Notes: generated by a model from the sequence alone, not told the origin. 64,000 nucleotides of DNA from Ensifer sp. USDA 6670 (GCA_000421085.1 ATWE01000008.1:242031-306030), one strand, 5' to 3'; counted from the first letter of the stretch, positions 42,098 through 52,136 are shown. Translations and numbers: made by a program.

Positions 42098-42568
42098 TTG
42101 TGCAATATGAGCAGAACGGAAGCCGGCAATTCAGTTGTTGCGAAATACACCCCGGACGATCTGGACCGCCGGATCATTGCGCATCTTCGCGCCGACGGGC
42201 GGGCATCGCTTTCCAAACTTTCCGACACGCTGGGCGTGGCGCGTGGCACCGTGCAAAATCGTCTGGATCGCCTCCTGGAGACCGGGACGCTTCTCGGGTT
42301 CACGGTGCGCGTCAGGGAAGACTACGACGTCAACACGGTTCATGCGGTGATGATGATCGAGGTTGTCGGAAAGTCGACGACGCAGGTCGTCCGCAGGCTG
42401 CGCGGCATGACGGAGATCCACACGCTGCACACGACAAACGGCAACTGGGATCTGGTCGCCGACATCAGGGCGGCCAATCTCTCCGAATTTGACCGGATCC
42501 TGCGCGAGGTGCGGATGATCGACGGCGTGGCCAACAGCGAGACCAGTCTCCTGTTGAGCAGCGTCTGA
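42098..42568 (+). CDS. Lrp/AsnC family transcriptional regulator
   Basis: The 156-residue protein has the N-terminal helix-turn-helix (LDRRIIAHLRADGRASLSKLSDTLGVARGTVQNRLDRLLE) and a C-terminal RAM/ligand domain. The start may be at 42098 or the Met three codons later. It is divergent from ocd with a 117-bp gap containing AT-rich partial dyads (caattgttcc, attgtgcaat). Local control of ocd by an amino acid such as ornithine or arginine is an inference from arrangement. Confidence 0.92.
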   Translation: MCNMSRTEAGNSVVAKYTPDDLDRRIIAHLRADGRASLSKLSDTLGVARGTVQNRLDRLLETGTLLGFTVRVREDYDVNTVHAVMMIEVVGKSTTQVVRRLRGMTEIHTLHTTNGNWDLVADIRAANLSEFDRILREVRMIDGVANSETSLLLSSV

Positions 42569-42601
42569 CCGGCAGGAGGCGCGCAAGAGCGGATCGGGAC
42601 A

Positions 42602-43267
42602 TTGAAAGCCGGGCCCATCCCCGTTAGGTTGCGCCCGCATTTAATGAGGGTTTTCGTGGGGGTTGGCTTGGCGGGCCGTCGAACTTGTTTTCTGTTGGCC
42701 TCTCTTCTGCTGACGCCAGCGGCCGCCGCCCGGGCGGAATGGCAGGCCATCGAAAAGATCGAGACTTACGCGATCACCGGGCAGTCCGGACCGGAGCTCT
42801 ACGCTTCCATCGGCGAACGTGGACCGCAGGTGGGCGGCCTCGGGCGGGCGATCGCACATACGAGCTTCAAACTCACCTGGAGGCGGAAATACGAGGAGCG
42901 AGACGGAGCCTGCGTGCTCGCGTCGGCGCTGCCGAAGCTCACCATCACCTACACGCTGCCGAAGCTTGCCGGAAAGCTGCCGTCTAATATTGAGGCGCAC
43001 TGGCAGACCTTCATCGCCGGCGTGAAAAAGCATGAACTGGTCCATGGCGACTTCATCAAGGAGATGGTGAGCGCCATCGAAGCCGCCACCGTGGGCCTCA
43101 CCGTTGCCGACGATCCCCAATGCCGCAAGATCAAATCCGAAATGATGAAGCGGCTCGGCGAAATCTCCCGCGCGCAACGGCAGAAAAGCCGTAACTTCGA
43201 CAAGGCCGAACTCAGCGACGGCGGCAATATTCACCAGCTCATCCTCAATCTCGTGAACGGCGGCTGA
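42602..43267 (+). CDS. DUF922 exported putative zinc protease
   Basis: The 221-residue protein (start 42602, or the ATG at 42644) has a signal peptide (LAGRRTCFLLASLLLTPAAAARA). It shows the DUF922 features: W near the start of the domain, and a HELVHGD sequence (HExxH) that fits a zinc-dependent hydrolase. It was called a predicted secreted Zn-dependent protease in the family description. It lies 33 bp after the Lrp gene and may be cotranscribed. The substrate is unknown. Confidence 0.78.
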   Translation: MKAGPIPVRLRPHLMRVFVGVGLAGRRTCFLLASLLLTPAAAARAEWQAIEKIETYAITGQSGPELYASIGERGPQVGGLGRAIAHTSFKLTWRRKYEERDGACVLASALPKLTITYTLPKLAGKLPSNIEAHWQTFIAGVKKHELVHGDFIKEMVSAIEAATVGLTVADDPQCRKIKSEMMKRLGEISRAQRQKSRNFDKAELSDGGNIHQLILNLVNGG

Positions 43268-43509
43268 TGCGCGCGGCAAATTCGCTTGAGGCGGATCGCT
43301 TCAGGCTTTGACCGAAAGGCAACACCTTCTGCGCAAAAGTAAGTTGTTGTCGAGCCTGCCTCCGAATTGTCTCAATGCGACGAAAACCTGAGCCCGCCTG
43401 AGTGGCAGGCATAGCGGCACGAAATCTTTCCGTGCAGCTGACATGACTGAATTTATTTCGGACGACCGGCGGGGTTTCTGCCGATCATGAGCCGAAAAGG
43501 AGAAGATGC

Positions 43510-44040
43510 ATGAAAAAGACTCTCGCCATGGCGTTTTCCGCGGTCACGATCGCGTTTGCCGCCGCAGGCGCCAATGCCGCCGATCTGACCTATCGGGAAC
43601 CGGCGCCGCCGCCGGCGGTGCAGGACGCGCGCGGCGGTGTGAAGATCGGCTATCTGGAATGCGACATCGGAGGCGGCGCCGGCTACGTGCTCGGTTCGTC
43701 CAAGGAGGTCGAGTGCGCTTTCCGGTCGCTGGGCGGCGATGTGATCGAGGATCGCTACACGGGAGAAATTCGCAAGCTCGGGATCGACGTGGGTTTTACG
43801 ATGCGCAGCCGGTTGATCTGGGCCGTGTTCGCGCCGACGGCAGGCTACCACCATGGTTCTCTGAGCGGTATCTATAAGGGCGCGAGCGCCGAGGCGACGC
43901 TGGGTGCGGGTGTTGGCGCCAATGTCCTCGTCGGAGGCACGTCCGGCTCTATCCACCTCCAGACGGTCAGCGTCACCGGCCAGCTCGGTCTCAACGTCGC
44001 GGCTGCGGGCACGTCGATGACGCTCAACTCCGCGAATTGA
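43510..44040 (+). CDS. DUF992 exported protein
   Basis: The 176-residue protein has a signal peptide (MKKTLAMAFSAVTIAFAAAGANA) and the DUF992 pattern: GYLECDIGGGAGYVLGSSKEVECAF, then glycine-rich beta strands. DUF992 is restricted mainly to Rhizobiales and has no known role. The last 17 bp overlap the convergent SURF1 gene. Confidence 0.85.
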   Translation: MKKTLAMAFSAVTIAFAAAGANAADLTYREPAPPPAVQDARGGVKIGYLECDIGGGAGYVLGSSKEVECAFRSLGGDVIEDRYTGEIRKLGIDVGFTMRSRLIWAVFAPTAGYHHGSLSGIYKGASAEATLGAGVGANVLVGGTSGSIHLQTVSVTGQLGLNVAAAGTSMTLNSAN

Positions 44041-44851
44041 TGCCTTCGCCGGCGCGGCCGTTACGCCGCGCCGGGGCCGATCTCTTCGCCGACCTCCACA
44101 AAATCACCAGCATACCCACCGTCATGGCCGCGAGACCGTACCAGGTAACGGCATACACGAGGTGATTGTTGGGGAAGACGACGCGCGTCAGTCCCCCGAC
44201 GGGAAGTCCGCCGCGATTCGGGCTGGCATCCGCGTCGACGAAGTAGGGCGCGACCTCGGAGAGGCTACGCGCCGCAGCGATCGCAGCCACGTCGCGCGAA
44301 TACCAACGGTTCTCCCCGGGCCTGTTCGACTGCAGGAGCGAGCCGTTCGGCTCGGCCATGCGCATGAGGCCGGTGACCTTCGCTTCGCCCTCGATCTGGC
44401 CTTCCCGCCGCGTCCATGCATCACGCCTCTCCATGGGCACGAAGCCGCGGTTCAGGAGCACGGTTGTTCCGTCGGCAGCCGCAAGGGGCGTCACAACCCA
44501 ATAGCCGGCGCCGCGTTCGGTCGCGGCATAGACCAGCGTTTCCTTCTCGTGGAGGAAATGGCCCTTGAGCGTGACGTGCCGGTATTCGTCTCGCGCGGCG
44601 TTGACGTTCGGCCAGGCGCTTCTGGACGGCACAGGCACGGGTGCCGCGTGGACGCGCTCCTCGACCCGGGCGATCAGGTCGAGCTTCCAGAAGAGACGCT
44701 TAACCTGCCATGTGCCGAGCGCAAGCAGCCCTGCGATCAGCAGCAGGCCGAGGATGCTGAGGATTGCAAGCGACACCCGCGAGTGCGGTCGGGGTGCGGA
44801 TTCGACCTGAGAATCTACCATTGCAGGGTTGGGTGAGGGGCGAAGTTCCAA
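44024..44851 (-). CDS. SURF1 family oxidase assembly protein
   Basis: The 275-residue protein has an N-terminal membrane segment, the periplasmic SURF1 domain (GTWQVKRLFWK, VTLKGHFLHEKE, LLNRGFVP) and a C-terminal segment (HLVYAVTWYGLAAMTVGMLVILW). SURF1 helps insert heme into terminal oxidases. It is the last gene of the cytochrome o operon, directly after cyoD (1-bp gap). Confidence 0.9.
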   Translation of the reverse strand: MELRPSPNPAMVDSQVESAPRPHSRVSLAILSILGLLLIAGLLALGTWQVKRLFWKLDLIARVEERVHAAPVPVPSRSAWPNVNAARDEYRHVTLKGHFLHEKETLVYAATERGAGYWVVTPLAAADGTTVLLNRGFVPMERRDAWTRREGQIEGEAKVTGLMRMAEPNGSLLQSNRPGENRWYSRDVAAIAAARSLSEVAPYFVDADASPNRGGLPVGGLTRVVFPNNHLVYAVTWYGLAAMTVGMLVILWRSAKRSAPARRNGRAGEGINSRS

Positions 44852-44852
44852 T

Positions 44853-45254
44853 TCACGGCATGTTCTTCATCATTTCCGGGCTCATCGGCATCATGTTCGT
44901 GTTCAGATGGTGCATGACCCAGAGCGAGCCGGAGAGCGCGATCGCGACGAGAAGGATCGTGAAGATCAGCGCCATCATAGTCCAGCCGCCTTCCGAGCGG
45001 GTGTTCATGTGCAGGAAGAAGACCATGTGGACGACGATCTGGACCGCGCCGAGAGCCATGATGATAGCAGCGGTGAGGAGTGCGCTGTCGAGAACGTCGG
45101 CCATCACCAGCCAGAAGGGGATCGCGGTCAGGATGACGGAAAGGACGAAGCCGGTCACGTAACTCTTCAGCGTTCCGTGTCCCGCGTCTTGACCATGGCT
45201 GTGGCCATGATGGGCCTGGAAAGCGTCCTCGTGCGAAGGTGCGTGCGTACTCAT
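44853..45254 (-). CDS. cyoD: Cytochrome o ubiquinol oxidase subunit IV
   Basis: The start at 45254 overlaps the cyoC stop (ATGA); the longer frame is inside cyoC. The 133-residue protein has a His-rich N-terminus and three membrane segments ([22 protein letters not shown] and after). It stabilises the oxidase complex. Confidence 0.93.
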   Translation of the reverse strand: MSTHAPSHEDAFQAHHGHSHGQDAGHGTLKSYVTGFVLSVILTAIPFWLVMADVLDSALLTAAIIMALGAVQIVVHMVFFLHMNTRSEGGWTMMALIFTILLVAIALSGSLWVMHHLNTNMMPMSPEMMKNMP

Positions 45255-45883
45255 CCGAGAACTCCCATCAGATAGACGAAGGAAAAGACGCCGATCCAGA
45301 CGACGTCGAGGAAGTGCCAGAACATCGAAAGGCACATGAGGCGTCGCTTGTTTTCCGCGATCAGCCCGCGCTTTGCGACTTGCGCCATGAGGACGAACAT
45401 CCAGACGATGCCGGCGGTCACGTGCAGCCCGTGCGTGCCGACCAGCGTGAAGAAGGACGACAGGAAGGCGCTGCGCTGCGGTCCGGCTCCCTCATGGATC
45501 AGATGCGCGAACTCGTAGAGCTCGAGCCCGACGAAGGCGGTGCCGAAGAGCGCGGTGACGGCCATCCAGGCGAGCGTCGCTTTTTTCTCGTAGCGTTCCA
45601 TCGCCAGCATGGCGAAGCCGTAGGTGATCGAGGAGAAAAGCAGCATCGACGTGTTCACCGCGACCAGCGGCAGGTCGAAGAGATCGGCGGGGGAGGGGCC
45701 CGCGGCATAGTTGCGGCCGAGAACCGCATGGGTGGCGAAGAGAACCGCGAAGATCAGGCAGTCGCTCATCAGATAGAGCCAGAAGCCGAGCATCGTGCTG
45801 CCTTCGGGGTGATGCTCCTCCGTCAGGTAGAAGGTCGGCGCCTGGCCCTCACCGAGCGCGCGTTCGGTATGGAACTCGGTCAT
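45251..45883 (-). CDS. cyoC: Cytochrome o ubiquinol oxidase subunit III
   Basis: The 210-residue protein has five membrane segments in the heme-copper oxidase subunit III pattern ([52 protein letters not shown]). It overlaps cyoB and cyoD by ATGA. Confidence 0.95.
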   Translation of the reverse strand: MTEFHTERALGEGQAPTFYLTEEHHPEGSTMLGFWLYLMSDCLIFAVLFATHAVLGRNYAAGPSPADLFDLPLVAVNTSMLLFSSITYGFAMLAMERYEKKATLAWMAVTALFGTAFVGLELYEFAHLIHEGAGPQRSAFLSSFFTLVGTHGLHVTAGIVWMFVLMAQVAKRGLIAENKRRLMCLSMFWHFLDVVWIGVFSFVYLMGVLG

Positions 45884-47889
45884 GCTTGCACCTCGACGGC
45901 AAGCACTTCTGTGCGCTTGCCCTCTGTGTCGGCGACGACGTTTGCGGGAATGTGGAAGTCGCGGTCATAGTTGAAGGTGTGACCGATGGCGATCACCACC
46001 ATGGCGACGAAGGAGAGGATGGCCAGCCACCATATGTACCAGACCATGGCGAAGGCGAAGACGACGCTGATCGCCCCGAGGATGACGCCTGTGCCGGTGT
46101 TCTTCGGCATATGGATCGGCTTGAAGCCTGCAAGCGGCCGGCTGTGGCCGCGCTTCTTCATGTCCCACCAGGAGTCCTGATCGTGGACGAGAGGGGTGAA
46201 GGCGAAGTTGTAATCGGGTGGTGGCGAGGCGGTCGACCATTCGAGCGTGCGCCCGTCCCAAGGGTCGCCGGTTATATCGCGCAGCTCTTCGCGCCTCACG
46301 AAGCTGACGACGAGCTGGATCAGCATCGACAGGATGCCGAGAGCGATCAGAAAGGCGCCGAAGGCCGCGATGACGAACCAGATCTGCAGCGAGGAATCCT
46401 CAAACTGGCTGACGCGGCGCGTGACCCCCATGAGCCCGAGTACGTAGAGCGGCATAAAGGCAAAGTAGAAGCCGGTCAGCCAGAACCAGAAGGACATCTT
46501 GCCCCAGAACGGATCGAGCCTGAATCCAAAGGCCTTCGGAAACCAGTAGACGACGCCTGCCATCAGCCCGAAGACGACGCCGCCTATGATGACATTGTGG
46601 AAGTGGGCAATGAGGAACAGCGAGTTGTGCAGGACGAAATCGGCAGGCGGAACGGCAAGCAGAACGCCGGTCATGCCGCCGAGGACGAAGGTCACCATGA
46701 ATCCGATGGTCCAGAGCATAGGCACTTCGAAGCGGATGCGGCCGCGATACATGGTGAAGAGCCAGTTGAACATCTTCGCTCCGGTCGGGATCGAGATGAT
46801 CATCGTCGTGATTCCGAAGAAGGCATTGACGCTCGCACCCGAGCCCATGGTGAAGAAGTGGTGCAGCCAGACGATATAGGAGAGGATGGTGATGACGACC
46901 GTCGCATAGACCATCGAGGCATAGCCGAAGAGCCGTTTGCCGCAGAAGGTTGCGACGACCTCCGAGAAGATGCCGAAGGCCGGCAGGATGAGGATATAGA
47001 CCTCCGGATGGCCCCAGATCCAGATGAGGTTGACATACATCATCGGATTGCCGCCGAGGTCGTTGGTGAAGAAGTTCGTGCCGGCGTAGCGGTCGAGCGT
47101 AAGCAGCGCCAGCGTCGCGGTCAGCACGGGGAAGGTGGCGACGATCAGCACGTTGGTGCAGAGCGATGTCCAGGTGAAGACCGGCATCTTCATCATCGTC
47201 ATGCCGGGGGCGCGCATCTTCACGATGGTGGCGATGAGGTTTATCCCCGATAGCGTCGTTCCGATGCCGGCGATCTGCAGACCCCAGATGTAATAGTCGA
47301 CCCCCACGCCGGGGCTGTAGTCCGCCCCCGACAAGGGCGGATAGGCAAGCCATCCGGTCCGCGCGAACTCGCCGACGAAGAGCGAGAGCATGATGATGAT
47401 CGCACCGGCCGTCGTCATCCAGAAGCTGAAATTGTTGAGGAAAGGGAAGGAGACGTCGCGCGCGCCGATCTGCAGCGGCACGACGAAGTTCATCAGCCCC
47501 GTCACGAAGGGCATCGCCATGAAGAAGATCATGATGACGCCGTGTGCGGTGAAGACCTGGTCATAATGATGCGGCGGCAGGTAGCCTTCCGAGCCGCCGA
47601 ACGCCATCGCCTGCTGCAGCCGCATCATGATCGCGTCGGAAAATCCGCGCAGCAGCATCACCAGCGCGAGAATGATGTACATGATGCCGATCTTCTTGTG
47701 GTCGACGCTCGTCAGCCAGTCGCGCCAGAGCGTCCCCCAGAAGCGGTAATAGGTGATGAGCCCGATCAGCGCGATGCCGCCGAGCACGACGGCGAGAAAG
47801 GTCACGACGAGGATCGGCTCGTGATAAGGGATCGCGTCGAGGGTAAGCCGGCCGAAGATGAGCTTCAGAAAATCTGGGTCGGAGAACAT
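45880..47889 (-). CDS. cyoB: Cytochrome o ubiquinol oxidase subunit I
   Basis: The 669-residue catalytic subunit has the ubiquinol-oxidising heme-copper oxidase features: [10 protein letters not shown] with heme His, the [12 protein letters not shown]is-Tyr crosslink region, and [11 protein letters not shown] with the CuB histidines. It carries low- and high-spin heme and pumps protons. It follows cyoA after 37 bp. Confidence 0.97.
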   Translation of the reverse strand: MFSDPDFLKLIFGRLTLDAIPYHEPILVVTFLAVVLGGIALIGLITYYRFWGTLWRDWLTSVDHKKIGIMYIILALVMLLRGFSDAIMMRLQQAMAFGGSEGYLPPHHYDQVFTAHGVIMIFFMAMPFVTGLMNFVVPLQIGARDVSFPFLNNFSFWMTTAGAIIIMLSLFVGEFARTGWLAYPPLSGADYSPGVGVDYYIWGLQIAGIGTTLSGINLIATIVKMRAPGMTMMKMPVFTWTSLCTNVLIVATFPVLTATLALLTLDRYAGTNFFTNDLGGNPMMYVNLIWIWGHPEVYILILPAFGIFSEVVATFCGKRLFGYASMVYATVVITILSYIVWLHHFFTMGSGASVNAFFGITTMIISIPTGAKMFNWLFTMYRGRIRFEVPMLWTIGFMVTFVLGGMTGVLLAVPPADFVLHNSLFLIAHFHNVIIGGVVFGLMAGVVYWFPKAFGFRLDPFWGKMSFWFWLTGFYFAFMPLYVLGLMGVTRRVSQFEDSSLQIWFVIAAFGAFLIALGILSMLIQLVVSFVRREELRDITGDPWDGRTLEWSTASPPPDYNFAFTPLVHDQDSWWDMKKRGHSRPLAGFKPIHMPKNTGTGVILGAISVVFAFAMVWYIWWLAILSFVAMVVIAIGHTFNYDRDFHIPANVVADTEGKRTEVLAVEVQA

Positions 47890-47926
47890 GGGAAACCTGT
47901 TCGATCGTTAGCGCAACGCGCCGTGT

Positions 47927-49087
47927 TCAATGGTTGAGCTGCGGCGGTGCCGGATCGCTCTCGTGGTTCATGCCCGGCATCGAGTGTCCCTCGTGTCCTC
48001 CCATGGGCATATCGTGCTGCATCGGCTTCTCGGCGCCGGTACCCTGCGGCTCCTGCTGGCTGCGCGCAGGTGTGCCGGTCGCCGGGTGCGTTGCGGCCGG
48101 CGCTCCTTCCGCCAGGGAATGCCTGTTGTCGTATTCCAGCTTTTCCCGGTTCTCGGCACTCTCCTTGCCGGCGCCCCCCATCATGTCGATGTGCATCATA
48201 TCCTCCATGCACATTTTGCCGGGTGTGACGCATAGATTGAGAATTGCCCGATACAGGCCGTCCTCCACCGCGGAGTAGTAGCGGACCGGCTCCTTTTCGC
48301 TCGGCTTTTCGAGTTTCAGATAGGCGTCGCGGTTGAGCGCGGTTCCCTGCGCCTTTACCCGCGCCGCCCAATCGTCGAAGCCCTGTCGATCGAGCCCGTG
48401 GAACTTGAAGCGCATGTGGGAGAAACCGTCGCCACTGTAGTTGGCCGAAAAGCCTTCATATTCGCCCGCCTTGTTGATCACCGCGTGGAGCTTCGTCTCC
48501 ATGCCCGGCATCGCATAAATCTGGCCGGCAAGGGCCGGAATATAGAAGGAGTTCATCACCGAGGAGGCGGTGATCTTGAAATGGATCGGCACCTCGACGG
48601 GCGCTGCGAGCTCGTTCACCGTCGCGACCCCGAGGTCGGGATAGAAGAACAGCCATTTCCAGTCGAGCGCCACGACCTCGACGGTGAGCGGCTTGGCGTC
48701 CGCGGGTATCGCCTTTTCCGCATCCAGCCGGTCGAGCGGTCGATAGGGATCGAGCTTATGCGTGCTGATCCAGGTAATCGCGCCGAGCGCGATGATGATC
48801 GCAAGCGGTGCCGACCAGATCACCACCTCGAGAGCGGTCGAGTGGTGCCAATCCGGATCGTAGGCAGCATTCGTGTTGGACCGCCGATACCGCCAGGCGA
48901 AGAAAAGCGTCAGGAAAACGACCGGAACTATGATCAGCAGCATGAGGACCGTCGATATGACGATCAGATCGCGTTGCTGCGCAGCGATATCACCGGATGG
49001 CGACATCACCACCATGTCGCATCCCGCCATCACGAGGAACAGCGGCAAAACGGCGAGGCGGCGGGAAAACTTCAACAGTTCTGGCAC
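47927..49087 (-). CDS. cyoA: Cytochrome o ubiquinol oxidase subunit II
   Basis: I place the start at the GTG at 49087 (VPELLKFSRRLAVLPLFLVMAGC), which gives a lipoprotein signal with lipobox VMAGC and about 386 residues. A much longer in-frame start at 49345 has no family support. Two membrane segments and a cupredoxin domain without CuA ligands (PVEVPIHFKITASSVMNSFYIPALAGQIYAMPGM) follow, and the tail is His/Met-rich. The gap 49088-49385 holds the divergent promoters but no clear binding site. Confidence 0.93.
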   Translation of the reverse strand: MPELLKFSRRLAVLPLFLVMAGCDMVVMSPSGDIAAQQRDLIVISTVLMLLIIVPVVFLTLFFAWRYRRSNTNAAYDPDWHHSTALEVVIWSAPLAIIIALGAITWISTHKLDPYRPLDRLDAEKAIPADAKPLTVEVVALDWKWLFFYPDLGVATVNELAAPVEVPIHFKITASSVMNSFYIPALAGQIYAMPGMETKLHAVINKAGEYEGFSANYSGDGFSHMRFKFHGLDRQGFDDWAARVKAQGTALNRDAYLKLEKPSEKEPVRYYSAVEDGLYRAILNLCVTPGKMCMEDMMHIDMMGGAGKESAENREKLEYDNRHSLAEGAPAATHPATGTPARSQQEPQGTGAEKPMQHDMPMGGHEGHSMPGMNHESDPAPPQLNH

Positions 49088-49385
49088 GGCTCGAAGCTCT
49101 ATTTGTTTCGACGGCTCTGCGACTAAAGTAGAGCGGATGGGAAAGGTATGAGGTCGATGGTCGCACTGCAGCAATCCGCCGCAGTCGTTTTGCGGCGCAG
49201 CATCTTCCGAACGCTTGCAGATAGTGAGGACGTGAAACGCATTATTTCGCGTTTCTCCCCTTGATATGAGCGGTTGATTGGTCAAAATCGCCCAAGGGAG
49301 CCTTGCGCTCTCATCTTGAGAGTTCGAGCGGGTGCGGCGGAACACCGCATGTTCCTAGCCCCCGTGCGAGCGCGGGAGGCGTTTG

Positions 49386-50726
49386 ATGAGCAGTGCAGTG
49401 CAACAGTCCCTGGGACCGTCGTCCTCTTCGATGGAGCGCGACGCCCGGCGCATTCACGACGACACTTCCGTATCTGCCGGCAATATCGCCATCGGCGTGG
49501 TTATCGGCCGGGCAGCGGAATTCTTCGACTTCTTCGTCTATGGCATCGCCTCCGTGGTCGTCTTTCCGCAGCTCTTCTTTCCTTTCGCCCCCGATCGGCT
49601 GACGGCGACGCTCTACTCCTTCGCCATTTTTTCGCTCGCCTTTGTTGCAAGACCGGTCGGCTCGCTGGCCTTCATGGCCATCGACCGGACCTACGGGCGA
49701 GGCGTCAAGCTGACAATCGCGCTTTTCCTCCTCGGCGGCTCGACGGCCTCGATCGCCTTCCTGCCGGGCTATGCGACGCTTGGCGCCTGGTCCATCGTGC
49801 TGCTTGCCGTCTTTCGTCTCGGTCAGGGATTTGCGCTTGGCGGCGCCTGGGACGGGCTCGCCTCACTTCTCGCTCTGAACGCGCCGCAGCACCATCGCGG
49901 CTGGTACGCGATGATTCCGCAGCTTGGCGCGCCGCTCGGCTTCATGCTCGCCAGCGCCCTCTTCGCCTATTTTCTTCTTTCGACTTCGGAAGCAGACTTT
50001 CTCGCCTGGGGTTGGCGCTACCCGTTCTTCGTAGCCTTTGCGATCAACGTCGTCGCGCTGTTCACGCGCCTGCGGCTGGTCATGACGAAGGAATTCGGAA
50101 CGCTGCTCGACCTGCACGAGCTTCAGGCGGCCCGGGTCACGGAAGTGCTCAGGGTAAATGGAAGCAACGTCCTCGTCGGCGCCTTCGTCCCGCTTGCAAG
50201 CTTCGCTCTCTTCCATCTGGTGACCGTGTTTCCGCTCAGCTGGGTGGAAATCTACACGGATCATGGCGCAAGTTCGTTCCTGATGGTGCAGTTTCTCGGG
50301 GCGGTTTGCGGCATTCTCGCCATCGTTGCTTCCGGGCTCTTTGCCGACCGGATCGGCCGGCGCAATCACCTTGGAATTTGCGCGGTGCTGATCGCGATTT
50401 TCAGCTTCGTCGCCCCGATGCTGCTCCAGGGAGACGCCGTCGGCCGGGGCGTCTTCGTGATCGTCGGCTTCACGATCCTCGGTCTCTCCTTCGGCCAGGC
50501 CGCCGGCGCCGTTGCGTCGCGCTTCGGCAAGGCCTACCGCTATACGGGGGCGGCGCTCACCTCGGACCTGTCCTGGCTGATCGGCGCAGGCTTTGCGCCG
50601 CTGGTAGCACTAGGGCTGACCAGCCGCTTCGGGCTCGCCTTCGCAGGCTACTATCTTCTCTCCGGCGCCCTTTGTACGATCCTCGCGCTGGTCTTCAGCA
50701 AGAAACTGGAGATCGACAACGAATAG
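49386..50726 (+). CDS. MFS transporter (metabolite:H+ symporter type)
   Basis: The ATG at 49386 follows GGGAGGCG. The 446-residue protein has twelve membrane segments and the family pattern AIGVVIGRAAEFFDFFVYGIASVVVFP and DRxYGRGVK-like DRTYGRGVKL, as in proline/betaine- or shikimate-type symporters. A long cytoplasmic loop follows the sixth helix. The substrate is unknown. Confidence 0.92.
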   Translation: MSSAVQQSLGPSSSSMERDARRIHDDTSVSAGNIAIGVVIGRAAEFFDFFVYGIASVVVFPQLFFPFAPDRLTATLYSFAIFSLAFVARPVGSLAFMAIDRTYGRGVKLTIALFLLGGSTASIAFLPGYATLGAWSIVLLAVFRLGQGFALGGAWDGLASLLALNAPQHHRGWYAMIPQLGAPLGFMLASALFAYFLLSTSEADFLAWGWRYPFFVAFAINVVALFTRLRLVMTKEFGTLLDLHELQAARVTEVLRVNGSNVLVGAFVPLASFALFHLVTVFPLSWVEIYTDHGASSFLMVQFLGAVCGILAIVASGLFADRIGRRNHLGICAVLIAIFSFVAPMLLQGDAVGRGVFVIVGFTILGLSFGQAAGAVASRFGKAYRYTGAALTSDLSWLIGAGFAPLVALGLTSRFGLAFAGYYLLSGALCTILALVFSKKLEIDNE

Positions 50727-50839
50727 AGCGAAGGAGGGCGGGGCGGAAAGCACCTGCGTTCCCGGCCCGCCATGCGCCCCCGAAGCTTCCGTCATTGTTT
50801 CCGCTCGCCGATCAGAAGCGCAAAGCTGGCTCGAACGGC

Positions 50840-50864
50840 GGAACATAATCGAGTCTCGCCGGTT
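50840..50864 (+). promoter_or_regulatory. EcfG/RpoE2-type promoter (GGAAC-N18-TT)
   Basis: GGAAC at 50840-50844 and TT at 50863-50864 are separated by exactly 18 nt. It lies 81 bp upstream of the DUF3008 start and points towards it. Confidence 0.6.
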
Positions 50865-50944
50865 CCGGCAGCGACACGCTGTGCGGGAGCGAACTGGTTC
50901 CGTGCATTGCGGTGAGTTCCATCCACCGAAAGGAGAAAGGAGCC

Positions 50945-51133
50945 ATGCCTGCAAAGTCGAAGGCGCAGCAAAAGGCCGCCGGCGCGGCCCTTGCCGCCAA
51001 ACGAGGCGAGAAGAAGAAGAGCGAACTCAAGGGAGCCTCTCGGGGTATGGAAGAGTCCATGACCGAGAAGGAACTCGAGGAAATGGCCTCGACCAAGCGC
51101 AAGGGAAAGAAGGAACATGTCTCGGACAAGTAA
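50945..51133 (+). CDS. DUF3008-type small stress protein
   Basis: The 62-residue product is highly charged (MPAKSKAQQKAAGAALAAKRGEKKKSEL...) and rich in Lys, Glu and Ala, with a GASRGMEESMTEKELEEMA core typical of DUF3008. It starts after GGAGAAAGGAGCC. The family is small, hydrophilic and likely disordered. The stress-sigma promoter upstream fits a general stress role. Confidence 0.85.
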   Translation: MPAKSKAQQKAAGAALAAKRGEKKKSELKGASRGMEESMTEKELEEMASTKRKGKKEHVSDK

Positions 51134-51346
51134 CCGGCCCAGCTGAAAGCGCGGTGCGCTTGCGGAACGCGCCGGTAAACGGTATTTGGGCCGAGGTATA
51201 AAGTTTCCGGTTTACCCTCACGGTCGGAAGAATGTTTCAGCTCACCATGGCTGTAGCCCTTTCACGCCCGCGGTTTTGATGATTGAAAGCGCCAAGCGGG
51301 AACAATATTCTGTAGCAGGATCCGGGTCGTGATTAAGGACGGGCGA

Positions 51347-51505
51347 ATGGACGATAGCAGGGCTTCCGCGGATGCGGACGCGGAAAAAGCCGTTGACGAG
51401 CGGATTGCATCGCTCGTCCAGAAGATGCGCAAGGAAGCGGTCCCGGAGCGACTTCTCGAACTGGCGCGGGAGTTGCAAAAAGCCCTTGACGAGCGGAAGC
51501 GCTGA
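51347..51505 (+). CDS. NepR-like anti-sigma factor candidate (52 aa)
   Basis: ATG at 51347 after AAGGACGGGCGA opens a 52-codon frame. The product has a charged N-terminus followed by IASLVQKMRKEAVPERLLELARELQ, which matches the NepR pattern (I-x2-L-x-K-x6-PVPDRFLELL-x2-L). NepR binds EcfG sigma factors and is titrated by phosphorylated PhyR. The gene is convergent with the EcfG-type sigma gene, which ends 34 bp away. It could instead be an unrelated coiled-coil protein. No PhyR or its kinase is in the window. Confidence 0.6.
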   Translation: MDDSRASADADAEKAVDERIASLVQKMRKEAVPERLLELARELQKALDERKR

Positions 51506-51539
51506 CCGGAATCTTGCTCGCCTGGAGCCGCTCGTCCGC

Positions 51540-52061
51540 TCAGTTCAGCGGATTTCCGTGCATTTGCGCCGTCAGTTCGTCGCGCGCCCGGCTGAGCCGG
51601 CTCTTGATCGTACCGATCGCGCAGTCGCATATGTCGGCGGCTTCCTTATAGCTCATTCCGAACCCGGCAACGAGCACGAGGACTTCGCGGTGTTCCGGTG
51701 AAAGAGCCCCAAGCGCGCTGCGTAGCTCGCCGTTGAGGACGGACCACTCCTGCGACGGCGCGGTTGGAATCGGCAATTCGGCACAATTGGTGCTCCCCGG
51801 GCTTTCCCGCGTGCGAATCTTGTACTGCGTGCGAAACGCGTTGCGCATGATCGTGAACAGCCAGGACTTGAGGCTCGTGCCGGGCTCGAACTGTTCGATG
51901 CTTCTGAGCGCCCGGAGCAATGTCTCCTGTACAAGGTCGTCGGCCTCGAAAGACGCTGACGTGAACGTACGAGCGAACGCCCGCAGAGCTGGAATCAGAT
52001 CGACGACTTGCTCCTCAAGCAGCGGTGATTGTTGCGATGCGTGACCGCCGATAGCAGGCAT
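51540..52061 (-). CDS. EcfG-type ECF RNA polymerase sigma factor
   Basis: The 173-residue sigma factor starts at 52061 (MPAIGGHAS). Region 2 (LIPALRAFARTF...DLVQETLLRALRSIEQFEPGTSLKSWLFTIMRNAFRTQYK) and region 4 (LNGELRSALGALSPEHREVLVLV...SYKEAADICDCAIGTIKSRLSRARDEL) are complete and of the ECF15/EcfG type that directs the general stress response. A GGAAC-N18-TT promoter at 52112-52136 suggests autoregulation. From memory it may correspond to RpoE5 of S. meliloti, but this was not checked. Confidence 0.92.
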   Translation of the reverse strand: MPAIGGHASQQSPLLEEQVVDLIPALRAFARTFTSASFEADDLVQETLLRALRSIEQFEPGTSLKSWLFTIMRNAFRTQYKIRTRESPGSTNCAELPIPTAPSQEWSVLNGELRSALGALSPEHREVLVLVAGFGMSYKEAADICDCAIGTIKSRLSRARDELTAQMHGNPLN

Positions 52062-52111
52062 GTCGAATATTGCCCTTCTGCCTATGAAGATTTCTCTAGG
52101 TGACGTTAGGA

Positions 52112-52136
52112 AATGCCTTTCCGGCCCTTTGGTTCC
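52112..52136 (-). promoter_or_regulatory. EcfG/RpoE2-type promoter upstream of the sigma gene
   Basis: Minus-strand GGAAC (52136-52132) and TT (52113-52112) are 18 nt apart. The TT lies 51 bp from the start of the sigma gene. Autoregulation of EcfG-type factors is known, so this is a credible self-activation site. Confidence 0.6.

Noticed and set aside
45886..47253. A 455-codon plus-strand frame opposite cyoB
   Set aside because: It is an antisense shadow with Asp/His/Glu-rich low-complexity translation; cyoB is unambiguous.
49263..49288. FNR/FixK-like box (TTGATTGGTCAA) before the MFS gene
   Set aside because: The half-sites are only 4 nt apart, while the FNR/FixK core needs TTGA-N6-TCAA. 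It is not a credible anaerobox.
49274..50848. A 524-codon plus-strand frame covering the MFS gene
   Set aside because: It is in a different frame from the MFS gene and translates to Arg-rich shadow sequence. The MFS frame has twelve membrane segments.
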